Source: Acidobacteriota bacterium (GTDB lineage Bacteria > Acidobacteriota > Terriglobia > Terriglobales > Acidobacteriaceae). From it: a stretch of 22,695 nucleotides of DNA. Location: contig JAJXZK010000205.1 in NCBI GenBank assembly GCA_021780095.1, positions 1 through 22,695 of the forward strand, given 5' to 3'. The notes beneath the pieces are model-generated. The model was given only the letters and a program-made list of their open reading frames with translations. It was not told the DNA's origin and made no database searches. The position numbers were made by a program, and so were the translations under genes. Position 1 is the stretch's first letter, and each line of letters opens with the position of its first letter. Shown here one piece after another: positions 14,945 through 22,695 of this stretch.

Positions 14945-16999
14945 AAACGAGTTAGCCCGTCTTGTTCTCTTTTTATGCTTCTCGCCTGCGTATTGATTTT
15001 TCCCATGCCGCTCCCAGCACAGACTCAGACGACGCTCCCGATCATGCCGTTGCCTTCGCATGTCGTCCAGGGTCAAGGTCAATTTCTCGTTGATGGAAAT
15101 TTCGGCATCGCATTGCAAGGCGACACGGAGCCGCGATTGCAGCGCGCCAAGCAGCGATTTCTGGTGACGCTTTCGCGGGAGACAGGCATTCCCCTCTGGC
15201 GTCAAGCCCAATTCAATCAGCCCAATTTCGTGATTAAAACTGGAGCGGCCAGCGATCCAGTCCAGCAGTTGGGTGAGGACGAATCCTATCATCTGGAAAT
15301 TTCCGCGAACCATGTTCAATTGACAGCGCCTAACCCGCTCGGCATTCTGCACGGACTGCAGACGTTCCTGCAATTAGTCCGTACCACGCCTCAAGGCTTC
15401 AGCGTTCCCGTGGTCACCATCGACGACCAGCCGCGATTTCCATGGCGCGGATTGATGATCGACGTCAGCCGCCACTTTATTCCGGTCCCGGTGATCGAGC
15501 GGGATCTCGATGGCATGGAGGCCGTCAAGCTGAATGTCTTCCACTGGCATCTATCGGATGACCAGGGTTTTCGCGTCGAGAGTTTGAAGCTTCCGCTGCT
15601 CCAGGAAAAAGGCTCTGACGGCTTGTACTATACGCAGGATCAGATTCGCGAAGTGATCGAATACGCCCGCGACCGCGGCATCCGCGTCGTTCCGGAGTTC
15701 GATATGCCTTGTCACACCACCTCGTGGTTTGTCGGCTATCCGGAAGTGGCGAGCGGAAAGGGGCCCTATCAGATTGCGCAGCAATATGGCGTGCTGAATG
15801 CCGCAATGGATCCGACGAAGGATGCCACCTACAAATTCCTTAATACCTTCATCGGGGAGATGGCAGATCTTTTCCCCGATCCGTATTTTCATATCGGCGG
15901 AGATGAGTGCAACGGCAAGGAATGGAATGCCAACCCGCAGATTCAGGCGTTCATGCACAAGCACGGTATCGCCAACGACGCTGCGCTGCAGGCCTATTTC
16001 ACCGCCAAGGTGCAGAAGATCGTCGCTTCACACCACAAGATTATGGAAGGTTGGGACGAAGTCCTGCAGCCTGAAACGCCAAAAGATGTCGTCATTCAAT
16101 CGTGGCGCGGATTGGCCTCGTTGGCACAAGCGGCACGGCAAGGGAACCGCGGGATGCTTTCGACTCCGTACTACCTGAATCTCGATCATCCAACGTCTTA
16201 CTACTATCTCGCAGATCCACTGGGAGACCAGGCAGCTTCACTGAATGCCGAACAGAAGGCGCGCATTCTTGGCGGGGAGGCCTGCATGTGGAGCGAATAT
16301 GTCGGTCCGGAGACCATCAATAGCCAGATCTGGCCGTACCTGGCCGCGATCGCGGAGCGATTCTGGTCTCCTCAAAATGTGCAGGACGTCGATTCCATGT
16401 ATCAACGGCTTGCGATCGTCTCGCGGAAACTGGAGTATTACGGACTCAATTCCAAAGCCGACGTGAATGTCATGTTGCAGCGGATGAGCGGCGATGCGGA
16501 TCCTGTTCCCTTGAAAGTATTGGCCTCGGTCATGCAGCCGCCGGTCGGATACGAGCGATATGATCTCGAAGGCGGCCCGTCCTATTCAACCTTCACGCCG
16601 TTGAACCGTCTGGTCGATGCCGTCTCTCCGGAGAGCGAGACCGGGCGTCGGTTCAACGACCTTGCAAAGCTGATCGCTTCAGGAAAGGCGACTCCAGAGC
16701 AATGGCGGCAAGCGAGAGAGTGGCTGACGCTTTGGCGGGATAACGATGCGCGATTGCAGCCTCTGCTGGTGCAATCAAAAATAACTGAAGAACTGGTTCC
16801 GCTGTCCCACAACTTGAACCAGGTTGCAGTAATCGGATTGCAGGCGCTCGACGATCTCGAAAACAATCGCGCGATAGATGCGAACACGCGATCGCGAAAT
16901 TTAGCGGTGCTCAAGACGGCTGCGCAGCCGCAGGCGGTTTTGGTCGACATGGTGGCGCCGTCGGTCGAACTGCTCGTGCAGGCAACGAAGACCCAGTAG
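14942..16999 (+). CDS. exported GH20 beta-N-acetylhexosaminidase
   Basis: The 685-residue enzyme removes terminal beta-linked GlcNAc or GalNAc by substrate-assisted catalysis. A signal peptide occupies about 1-27. The GH20b alpha/beta domain (~30-160) ends in NPLGILHGLQTFLQL. The barrel then begins WRGLMIDVSRHF (168-179), with HWHLSDDQGFR (201-211), PEFDMPCHTT (251-260) and the catalytic Asp321-Glu322 pair in HIGGDEC. IMEGWDEVL and GGEACMWSEYV supply the substrate-binding Trp residues. The C-terminal ~150 residues are helical and of unknown role. It uses a TTG start with a good GGAGG site. It follows a terminator, and the second fucosidase follows 62 bases later without one, so these two genes are probably co-transcribed. 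On N-glycans it would trim antennary GlcNAc after fucose removal. Confidence 0.95.
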   Translation: MKRVSPSCSLFMLLACVLIFPMPLPAQTQTTLPIMPLPSHVVQGQGQFLVDGNFGIALQGDTEPRLQRAKQRFLVTLSRETGIPLWRQAQFNQPNFVIKTGAASDPVQQLGEDESYHLEISANHVQLTAPNPLGILHGLQTFLQLVRTTPQGFSVPVVTIDDQPRFPWRGLMIDVSRHFIPVPVIERDLDGMEAVKLNVFHWHLSDDQGFRVESLKLPLLQEKGSDGLYYTQDQIREVIEYARDRGIRVVPEFDMPCHTTSWFVGYPEVASGKGPYQIAQQYGVLNAAMDPTKDATYKFLNTFIGEMADLFPDPYFHIGGDECNGKEWNANPQIQAFMHKHGIANDAALQAYFTAKVQKIVASHHKIMEGWDEVLQPETPKDVVIQSWRGLASLAQAARQGNRGMLSTPYYLNLDHPTSYYYLADPLGDQAASLNAEQKARILGGEACMWSEYVGPETINSQIWPYLAAIAERFWSPQNVQDVDSMYQRLAIVSRKLEYYGLNSKADVNVMLQRMSGDADPVPLKVLASVMQPPVGYERYDLEGGPSYSTFTPLNRLVDAVSPESETGRRFNDLAKLIASGKATPEQWRQAREWLTLWRDNDARLQPLLVQSKITEELVPLSHNLNQVAVIGLQALDDLENNRAIDANTRSRNLAVLKTAAQPQAVLVDMVAPSVELLVQATKTQ

Positions 17000-17061
17000 C
17001 TATCTTCGTGCTCTTGCGCGATTCGAGACAATCGCAACCTCGGCTTCAAGGAGACGAACGC

Positions 17062-18867
17062 ATGCAGCGACGAGATTTCTGCAAGCTGATTGCCGCAACA
17101 GCGGCCTCCGCGGCTGTGCCTTCGATGGCGCAAGCCGCGGATGATTCCCACCTCTCGATGCCCGCCGGGTTCGACAAGTACACAGAAGACTACGCTGCGT
17201 TTTGTGCCACGCCCGCGGATCAGCGGGTGTTTTATGCTTATGAGGGCGGAAAGATCATTCAGGAAAAGCTGGATGAAAAAACCTGGACGCCAACGGCATG
17301 GGGCTCACCGCCGAGCCTGCCCATCCCCGGCGGTTCATGGGATGGCGTGCCCATGCATTCGCCGATTGCCGGTCTCTCCGGCGACGGACCCTATAAGCCA
17401 ACCTGGGATTCTTTGCAGCAGTACGACGCGCCGGAATGGTATCGCGACGCCAAGTTCGGCATCTGGGCCCATTGGAGTCCGCAATGCGTTCCGGAGGCCG
17501 GCGACTGGTATGCGCGCGATATGTATCGCGAAGGATCCAGCGACTACAAATATCAACTGCAACATTATGGCCATCCTTCCAGGTTCGGATACAAAGACCT
17601 GTGCGCGCAATGGACGCTCCTCAACTGGGAACCGGATGCGCTGATTGAGCGCTACAAGAAGGCAGGCGCAAAATTCTTTGTCGCCCTCGCTAATCACCAC
17701 GACAGTTTCGATACGTGGGACTCGAAGCATCAACCATGGAATGCTGCCAAATTCGGACCGCATCGAGACGTGGTGGGAACGTGGGCAACGGCGGCGCGCA
17801 AGCAGGGACTTCGCCTCGGCGTCACCGTGCACCAGGCCCGCAATTGGTGGTGGTTTCAGCCGTCGCACGGGGCCGATAAGGCAGGCCCACTCGCGGGCGT
17901 TCCCTATGATGGAGATCTGGTGCAGGCGCAAGGGAAGGATCAATGGTGGCAGGGGTTGGACCCGCAGCGCCTTTATGGCGTAAAGCATCCTCACAACGCG
18001 CTGCCGGATGTTTCTTTTGTCAAAAATTTCTACGATCGCACTCGCGATCTGATCGATCAGCACGACCCCGACCTGCTCTACTTTGACAACCCTCTATTTC
18101 CCCTGGGATGGGGCGGCATGAATATCGGCGCTTACTTTTACAACCGCAACCTGAAAATCCATGGCGGAAAGCTGGAAGGCGTCATCAACATTAAGAACGT
18201 GCCTGATCGCTTGGCCAAAGCTGTTGTCGCGGACTACGAACGCGGCCTGACCAGCCAGATTATGCAGCACGCATGGCAATCGGAAACCTGCATCGGCGAG
18301 TGGCATTACAATCGCGCTCTCTTTGAAAAGCCGGGAAAATACGGCGGTTACCTGCAGCCTCGCGACGTGATCCACTGGCTGATCGATACGGTCAGCAAGA
18401 ATGGCACCATGGTGTTGAACATTCCAGGCAAGCCAGACGGCACCATCGACAGCAAAGAGATTGCGGTGCTCGACAAGATCACCGAGTGGATGCAGGTGAA
18501 CGGGGAAGCGCTCTATTCCACCCGGCCATGGAAGATTTACGGTGAAGGGCCGAACGTGGTGAAAAGCGGCTCTTTTCAAGGCACCAGCATCAGCAAGCTG
18601 GATGCGACGGACATTCGTTTTACGCGGAATAAGGCCAACACCGTCCTCTATGCCATCGCGCTCGGTTGGCCGGTCGGGGAGGTTGTGATCCACTCGCTGG
18701 GAACATCGAATGCCACGCAGCCGGGAAAAATTGAACATGTGCAACTGCTGGGTACCGACGAGAAGTTGAAGTGGAAGCAAACAGCGGATGGACTGCGCGT
18801 ACAATTGCCACGTCGATATAAGCCGGTGAGTGGCTTTGCCGCTGCACTCAAGATTTCGTTGGCCTAG
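17062..18867 (+). CDS. second exported GH29 alpha-L-fucosidase
   Basis: The 601-residue enzyme starts at the ATG that follows AAGGAG (17048-17053). A GTG 54 bases earlier would add residues in front of the export signal and is less likely. MQRRDFCKLIAATAAS is a Tat-type signal (RRDF), cleaved near AQA (about 25). After a ~95-residue insert come the GH29 motifs YRDAKFGIWAHWSP (127-140), AKFFVALANHHDSFDTWDSK (203-222), LRLGVTVHQARNWWW (250-264) and the nucleophile Asp342 in LLYFDNPLFPLGW, where Asn follows Asp instead of the common Gly. The C-terminus (~520-601) is a small beta-sandwich common in GH29. It differs strongly from the first fucosidase, so the two probably take different linkages. 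It is paired with GH20 in one unit. Confidence 0.93.
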   Translation: MQRRDFCKLIAATAASAAVPSMAQAADDSHLSMPAGFDKYTEDYAAFCATPADQRVFYAYEGGKIIQEKLDEKTWTPTAWGSPPSLPIPGGSWDGVPMHSPIAGLSGDGPYKPTWDSLQQYDAPEWYRDAKFGIWAHWSPQCVPEAGDWYARDMYREGSSDYKYQLQHYGHPSRFGYKDLCAQWTLLNWEPDALIERYKKAGAKFFVALANHHDSFDTWDSKHQPWNAAKFGPHRDVVGTWATAARKQGLRLGVTVHQARNWWWFQPSHGADKAGPLAGVPYDGDLVQAQGKDQWWQGLDPQRLYGVKHPHNALPDVSFVKNFYDRTRDLIDQHDPDLLYFDNPLFPLGWGGMNIGAYFYNRNLKIHGGKLEGVINIKNVPDRLAKAVVADYERGLTSQIMQHAWQSETCIGEWHYNRALFEKPGKYGGYLQPRDVIHWLIDTVSKNGTMVLNIPGKPDGTIDSKEIAVLDKITEWMQVNGEALYSTRPWKIYGEGPNVVKSGSFQGTSISKLDATDIRFTRNKANTVLYAIALGWPVGEVVIHSLGTSNATQPGKIEHVQLLGTDEKLKWKQTADGLRVQLPRRYKPVSGFAAALKISLA

Positions 18868-18961
18868 AGTCGGTTGTTGAGTCTCTATCGAGGATGACGG
18901 GGTAATATCCCTTCTTCTACACTGATAGGAGAACCGCTATAGGAAACGGGACCGATCAACA

Positions 18962-19606
18962 GTGAAGCGAATTATTGATGGCGTATTGAAGTTTCAGACG
19001 GAAGTATTTCCGAACCAGAAGGCGCTTTTTCAACAACTATTGAACGGGCAGCGTCCGCAGGCCTTATTTATTGGCTGCTCAGATTCCCGTGTCATCCCTG
19101 AACTGTTTATGCAGCAGGGACCCGGGGAGCTGTTCGTGGTTCGCAACGCCGGCAACATTGTCCCCCCCCACGGGGTCGCACCCGGTGGAGTTTCCGCTAG
19201 CATTGAATACGCGGTAGCGGTCCTAGGCGTTCCCGACATTGTTGTCTGTGGTCATTCCGGTTGCGGAGCGATGACCGCCATTCTCAGCGGCAACGAACAA
19301 TTGAAAGCACTTCCGGAAGTTTCGAGATGGCTGAACTTTGCCAACGCCGCAACCCAGGTGATTCAGGAGCAGCACGCACACAGGAACGCCTCCGAAAAGT
19401 TGGACATCCTGGTGCGCGAAAACGTATTGGCGCAGCTAGTGAATCTGCTGACGCATCCGGTGGTGGCCAATGCCGTTCAATCAAAGGAAGTGCGGTTGCA
19501 TGGATGGGTGTTCGATATCGCGACGGCCACGGTGATGACCTACGATGCCGAGGCGGGAGAGTTTGTTCCGCTTACGCACGCCTCATTTGTTGGCGCGAAA
19601 TCCTGA
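18962..19606 (+). CDS. beta-class carbonic anhydrase
   Basis: The 214-residue cytoplasmic zinc enzyme interconverts CO2 and bicarbonate. Zinc ligands and active-site residues are all present: Cys39, Asp41 and Arg43 in GCSDSR, and His98 and Cys101 in GHSGCGAM. FVVRNAGNIVPP (58-69) and ASIEYAV (79-85) are typical of the class, and the length is normal. It begins at a GTG; the usual family start MKRIIDGVLKFQ argues for it, although only a poor purine-rich site precedes it. Its last 24 bases overlap the end of yraN on the other strand. It does not belong functionally to the glycan locus. Confidence 0.93.
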   Translation: MKRIIDGVLKFQTEVFPNQKALFQQLLNGQRPQALFIGCSDSRVIPELFMQQGPGELFVVRNAGNIVPPHGVAPGGVSASIEYAVAVLGVPDIVVCGHSGCGAMTAILSGNEQLKALPEVSRWLNFANAATQVIQEQHAHRNASEKLDILVRENVLAQLVNLLTHPVVANAVQSKEVRLHGWVFDIATATVMTYDAEAGEFVPLTHASFVGAKS

Positions 19607-20089
19607 TAGAGAATCGTCGTTCCAATCGAAGGCGCCCCGGAACAATTCGAACTCCGGTCGTCCGCCAGGAAAATACACCGAGACAACATCGAACCGGACT
19701 GGGATCATTTCTGAATGCTCTAACTGGCGGATATATTCTCTGGCCATCCGCGCCAGGTTGGTTCGCTTGTCGCGGTCGACAGCCACTTCCGCAGGCTGAA
19801 AGGTGCGGGAGCTTCGTGTTTTGACTTCAACGAAACACAGCCACTCTCCATCCCATCCGATCAGGTCGATATCCCCACGTAATTTTGGGCTCGTCCACCG
19901 GCGCGCCACAATCGTGTAACCCAATTCGCGAAGATAAAAGTATGTGGCGTCTTCCCCGCGCAGACCCGTCATCAAGTGGGCTGGATGCTTGGGTGATCGT
20001 GTGGACCGACCTGCTGCGTGATCGAGCCAGCCCAGCGTTTTCTCGAGGAAAGACAGACGGGCGTGCCCTAGTTGGGAAATCGTTTGCAT
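19583..20089 (-). CDS. yraN: YraN family (UPF0102) putative nuclease
   Basis: The 168-residue protein shows the restriction-endonuclease-like YraN fold: GEDATYFYLRELGYTIVARR (45-64), GDIDLIGWDG (72-81) and FVEVKTR (86-92), where the Asp, the Glu and Lys of EVK, and the upstream Glu form the predicted metal site. The usual GEIDLI is GDIDLI here. The family role is uncertain; it is widely conserved and has been linked to DNA repair or uptake. The first ~40 residues are an extension before the conserved core, and an in-frame ATG at residue 40 is an alternative start; neither has a clear ribosome-binding site. Its end overlaps the convergent carbonic anhydrase gene. Confidence 0.9.
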   Translation of the reverse strand: MQTISQLGHARLSFLEKTLGWLDHAAGRSTRSPKHPAHLMTGLRGEDATYFYLRELGYTIVARRWTSPKLRGDIDLIGWDGEWLCFVEVKTRSSRTFQPAEVAVDRDKRTNLARMAREYIRQLEHSEMIPVRFDVVSVYFPGGRPEFELFRGAFDWNDDSLSGFRANK

Positions 20090-20128
20090 AAGGGGTGTGA
20101 AACCACTCTAGCAAGCGACTCGCTCCAA

Positions 20129-20150
20129 GGGCAGCGAATTCGTGCTGCCC
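20129..20150 (-). terminator. hairpin after the aminotransferase gene
   Basis: GGGCAGC (20129-20135) and GCTGCCC (20144-20150) form a 7-bp GC-rich stem 20 bases beyond the aminotransferase stop. Read on the minus strand it is followed only by a short TT, so it is a weak or factor-dependent terminator before yraN. Confidence 0.5.
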
Positions 20151-20169
20151 CTGTTGTCTAACCAGCCAC

Positions 20170-21582
20170 CTACGCCTTGGCCGCGGCCAGGGCGGGAAGG
20201 TGCTGCTGCTCGATCTCGGAGATGCTTTCTTCCAGAATATCGAGGGCGATGTCGGCTTCCTCCTGTGAAACGATCAAGGGCGGAGCCAGCCGGATGGAGG
20301 TTTCGCCGCAGCCCAGGATGAGCAGCCCGCGATCAAAAGCCAGGGTTTCAATGTGGTTGCGCCACTCGGCCGCGGCTTCCCGCGTGGTCTGGTCTTTGAC
20401 AATTTCGATGCCGATCATTAGCCCGCGTCCGCGAACGTCGCCGACGATCGGATGCCTTTTCGGCCACTCCTTGAGGCGCTGCATCATCGCACCGCCAACT
20501 TTGACCGCATTGGCGACGCCTTCGCGCTCCAACACATCCAGCGTTGCCATCGCCGCTGCGATCGCCACCGGATTTCCGCCAAACGTGGAAGCGTGCGAGC
20601 CGGGCTTCCAATCCATAATGTGTGCGCGTGTCATGCAAATGCTCAGCGGCATGCCACTGGCAATGCCCTTGGCAATGCAAACGATATCCGGCTCGACACC
20701 GGAGTGCTGCACGGCCCACCACTTGCCGCTCCGGCCCACACCCGACTGCACTTCATCGGCGACCAGCAGAATGCCGTGACGATCGCAGATCTTCCGCAGT
20801 TCCTGCATGAAAATTGTCGGCGCCACAACGTAGCCGCCCTCGCCCTGAATCGGCTCAACAAAAATTGCAGCCACTTCTTCTGGCGGCATCGTGGTCTTGA
20901 AAAGTTTTTCTTCAATGTAGCGAGCACATCCCAGCGCGAAGGCCTCTTCTTCCTGCGGACCGCCGCTGCATCCGCGATAGGCATAGGGATAGCGAACATG
21001 CGTCACTCCAGGAACAAGCGGGCCAAACCGGCGCCGTTGCTGTGCTTTCGAGGCCGTCAGCGACAGCGCCCCCATGGTGCGGCCGTGAAACGCGCCATAG
21101 AACGCGATGATGTTCTGCCGCCCCGTATGGTAGCGGGCCAGCTTCAGCGCGCACTCAACCGCCTCCGCCCCGGAGTTGCCGTAGTAAAACTTGTGTGGTC
21201 CGGGCATGGGAGCAATCTTCGACACACGCTCGGCCAACTGGATCATCGCCTCATAGTAGAAATCCGTCCCAGACATGTGGATCAGTTCCGCAGCCTGCTC
21301 CTGGATCGCCTTCACCACTTCCGGATGACAATGTCCTGTGGAGCAGACGCCAATTCCCGCGGCGAAATCCAGAAACTGATTACCGTCGACATCTTCGACA
21401 CGTATGCCGCGGCCACGCTTGGCGACCAGCGGATAGGATCGCGTGTAGCTGGGGGAGAGCCATTTTGTATCAGCGTCAACGACAGCTTTGGCCTTGGGAC
21501 CCGGCAGCGGGCCTGTCAGCTTTGGGCCGAATTTCGCGTACTTGTCAGAGTTTTTGTAGGAACCGGTTCCGTTGTTCTGCAT
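20170..21582 (-). CDS. class III pyridoxal-phosphate aminotransferase (acetylornithine/GABA aminotransferase family)
   Basis: The 470-residue enzyme moves the terminal amino group of an omega-amino acid (such as GABA, ornithine, acetylornithine or lysine) to a 2-oxo acid. Motifs: FLDFAAGIGVCSTGHCHPEV (70-89), YGNSGAEAVECALKLAR (134-150), AFHGRTMGALSLT (164-176), EPIQGEGGY (243-251), ADEVQSGVGR with Asp276, and the PLP lysine Lys305 in CIAKGIASG. Near the end TFGGNPVA and RGRGLMIGIE are also typical. The exact substrate is not clear from sequence; the extended N-terminus resembles GABA or lysine/ornithine enzymes. An upstream in-frame start exists, but the ATG at 21582 has an ideal GAGGAGAG site (21588-21595) and begins the conserved protein. 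Confidence 0.92.
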   Translation of the reverse strand: MQNNGTGSYKNSDKYAKFGPKLTGPLPGPKAKAVVDADTKWLSPSYTRSYPLVAKRGRGIRVEDVDGNQFLDFAAGIGVCSTGHCHPEVVKAIQEQAAELIHMSGTDFYYEAMIQLAERVSKIAPMPGPHKFYYGNSGAEAVECALKLARYHTGRQNIIAFYGAFHGRTMGALSLTASKAQQRRRFGPLVPGVTHVRYPYAYRGCSGGPQEEEAFALGCARYIEEKLFKTTMPPEEVAAIFVEPIQGEGGYVVAPTIFMQELRKICDRHGILLVADEVQSGVGRSGKWWAVQHSGVEPDIVCIAKGIASGMPLSICMTRAHIMDWKPGSHASTFGGNPVAIAAAMATLDVLEREGVANAVKVGGAMMQRLKEWPKRHPIVGDVRGRGLMIGIEIVKDQTTREAAAEWRNHIETLAFDRGLLILGCGETSIRLAPPLIVSQEEADIALDILEESISEIEQQHLPALAAAKA

Positions 21583-21992
21583 CGTAGCTCTCCTCGCAAT
21601 TGGAAGTGTGGGTGCGGCTGACAAATCGCGCCAGCCGAGCAAATTTCAGAGTGAGAAACTCAAGGATTTTTTCGAAGCCGCTTGGAGCAGGCCTCACGCT
21701 CGAATGTTCGCCAGCCGAGTTGCGGACAGCTTAGTCGCTGCCGAACAGACTAGGTCGCAGCCAGGTGGGCAGGCTGTGCAGGTGCGGTCGCGGGTGCTCT
21801 TGCTCCATATGCATCGTAGGAACGTGGCAGCCGGACTCGACAATTGTGGCAGATGGTCTGCGCATAGGAAGCCTGATGCAAACAGTATAGCGTGGTTGGC
21901 AAAATTGGTTGCCATAAAAATTTAGCGCGCCAAGGTACGCGTGTCCCTTTGCATCGAGTACACGCGCAAGTCACCTAGAATACTTGGAGATC
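21583..21992. other. divergent intergenic region, no gene recognised
   Basis: These 410 bases separate the leftward aminotransferase gene from the rightward transporter gene. The short open frames in it have no ribosome-binding site or family resemblance. Visible features are an inverted repeat TGGCAA/TTGCCA (21897-21902 and 21909-21914) in an AT-richer patch, a CGCGTGT/ACACGCG pair (21938-21944 and 21960-21966), and the word CGCCAGCCGAG occurring twice (near 21627 and 21709). Promoters for both flanking genes must lie here, but no convincing -35/-10 pair was found. Confidence 0.5.
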
Positions 21993-22695
21993 ATGGATAC
22001 TGCCCGCACCGGCCACGCTTCTTCCTCTGCTGTCATGTTTGCATTTGCCTGCGTGTATGTTTGCTGGGGGGCGACCTATACGGCTATGCGGCTCGGCGTG
22101 CATTTTGTCCCTGCGCCCGCATTGGCAGGCGTGCGGCTGTTGATTGGCGGTTCGCTGATGCTCGCATTTATGGCGCTGCGCGGAAAGCGCCTGCTGGGCA
22201 ACATGCGTGAAATGCGCCGCCTGTTTCTCCTCGGTGTGCTGATGCTGTTCTTCGGCAACGTCGGCCTGGTTTGGGCGGAGTTCTACCTTCCCAGCGGCCT
22301 TGCCGCGCTGTTGGTCGCCATCATTCCCGTATACATCGCAGTGATTGAGTGGTTGATGCCGCATGGAGAGCGGCTGCGTACGCGCGGTGAAATCGGTTTG
22401 GCGCTGGGATTTATCGGCCTGGTCGTTCTGGCGTTTCCAAGCGCTCGCACCGGCTACCGCGGCGACTGGCATCAGTTGGTCGCCATCGTCGTCTTGCTGC
22501 TGGGGGCGCTGTCGTTTTCCTTTGGATCTGTCTGGTCGCGCGGAACACGCTTCTCGCTCGACCCGTTCGTCTGCGCAGGGTGGGAAATGCTGGCCGCCTG
22601 CGTCTGCGATTTAATGTTGGCAACCTTTCGCCATCAATGGGGACGCGCCACTTGGAACCACGAGAGCGTTTCGGCAATTGCGTTTCTTGTCCTGT
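21993..22695 (+). CDS. EamA/DMT-superfamily transporter, 3' partial
   Basis: This is an inner-membrane protein cut off by the window end after 234 codons (about 300 are usual). It starts MDTARTGHASSSAVMFAFAC. At least six hydrophobic segments follow: VMFAFACVYVCWGATYTAM (14-32), ALAGVRLLIGGSLMLAFMAL, LFLLGVLMLFFGNVGLVWA, LPSGLAALLVAIIPVYIAVI, IGLALGFIGLVVLAFP and LVAIVVLLLGALSFSFGSVW. The WG-TY near the first helix, VRLLIGG-L in the second and LPSGLAALL-A-IP are characteristic of EamA drug/metabolite exporters. The substrate cannot be inferred. GGAG (21986-21989) lies rather close to the ATG but is the only site. It is divergent from the aminotransferase. Confidence 0.88.
   Translation, partial: MDTARTGHASSSAVMFAFACVYVCWGATYTAMRLGVHFVPAPALAGVRLLIGGSLMLAFMALRGKRLLGNMREMRRLFLLGVLMLFFGNVGLVWAEFYLPSGLAALLVAIIPVYIAVIEWLMPHGERLRTRGEIGLALGFIGLVVLAFPSARTGYRGDWHQLVAIVVLLLGALSFSFGSVWSRGTRFSLDPFVCAGWEMLAACVCDLMLATFRHQWGRATWNHESVSAIAFLVL

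Noticed and set aside
20452..21621. 389-codon plus-strand frame opposite the aminotransferase
   Set aside because: The opposite strand has full class III aminotransferase motifs; this frame is rich in His/Arg/Cys and has no recognisable domain or ribosome-binding site.
21572..21925. 117-codon plus-strand frame in the region before the EamA gene
   Set aside because: It begins inside the aminotransferase start, lacks a ribosome-binding site and matches no family I recognise; treated as non-coding.
1..22695. CRISPR arrays, insertion sequences, tRNA or rRNA genes, integron or phage genes
   Set aside because: No direct-repeat array, transposase or integrase motif, or cloverleaf pattern was noticed on reading; this was by eye and without a search tool.

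Overview
The window looks like a chromosomal segment of an Acidobacteriota bacterium, probably a soil or plant-associated one. The evidence is its Oar-like outer-membrane receptor with an N-terminal carboxypeptidase-regulatory domain, a small secreted protein with the PFSF-V-GK-PAG-Y-V signature common in Acidobacteria, winged-helix/ATPase regulators, and many exported glycoside hydrolases. This placement is an inference from gene families. No rRNA or tRNA gene, insertion sequence or CRISPR array was seen.

Layout: (1) 1-3035 (+): the 3' part of a large ATP-binding winged-helix regulator, a small secreted protein with its own terminator, and a short-chain dehydrogenase. (2) 3171-9085 (-): an apparent operon read from right to left: SusC/Oar-like TonB-type receptor (split by a single-base frameshift), a long perfect hairpin, CutC, a DeoR-type sugar regulator overlapping cutC, and a secreted DUF1080 protein. 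(3) 9086-9354: a divergent control region with two near-identical 17-bp inverted repeats 41 bp apart, one lying on the -10 elements predicted in both directions. (4) 9355-18867 (+): exported glycosidases: GH29 alpha-L-fucosidase, GH18 family enzyme, a decayed BadF-type N-acetylglucosamine kinase, a peptide:N-glycanase of the PNGase A family, a terminator, GH20 beta-hexosaminidase, and a second GH29 fucosidase. (5) 18962-22695: housekeeping-type genes: beta-carbonic anhydrase, YraN, a class III aminotransferase, and the start of an EamA transporter.

The central 15 kb reads as an N-glycan utilisation locus. PNGase A would cut glycans off asparagine, and this family tolerates the core alpha-1,3-fucose of plant and insect glycans. 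The two fucosidases would remove fucose, GH20 and GH18 would act on GlcNAc linkages, and the receptor would import products. The DeoR protein, whose relatives include fucose and amino-sugar regulators, is the natural candidate to bind the paired operators. Mannosidases and sugar kinases are not present, so the pathway must be completed elsewhere. The frameshifted receptor and dead GlcNAc kinase suggest either partial decay of the locus or, for the receptor, a sequencing error.
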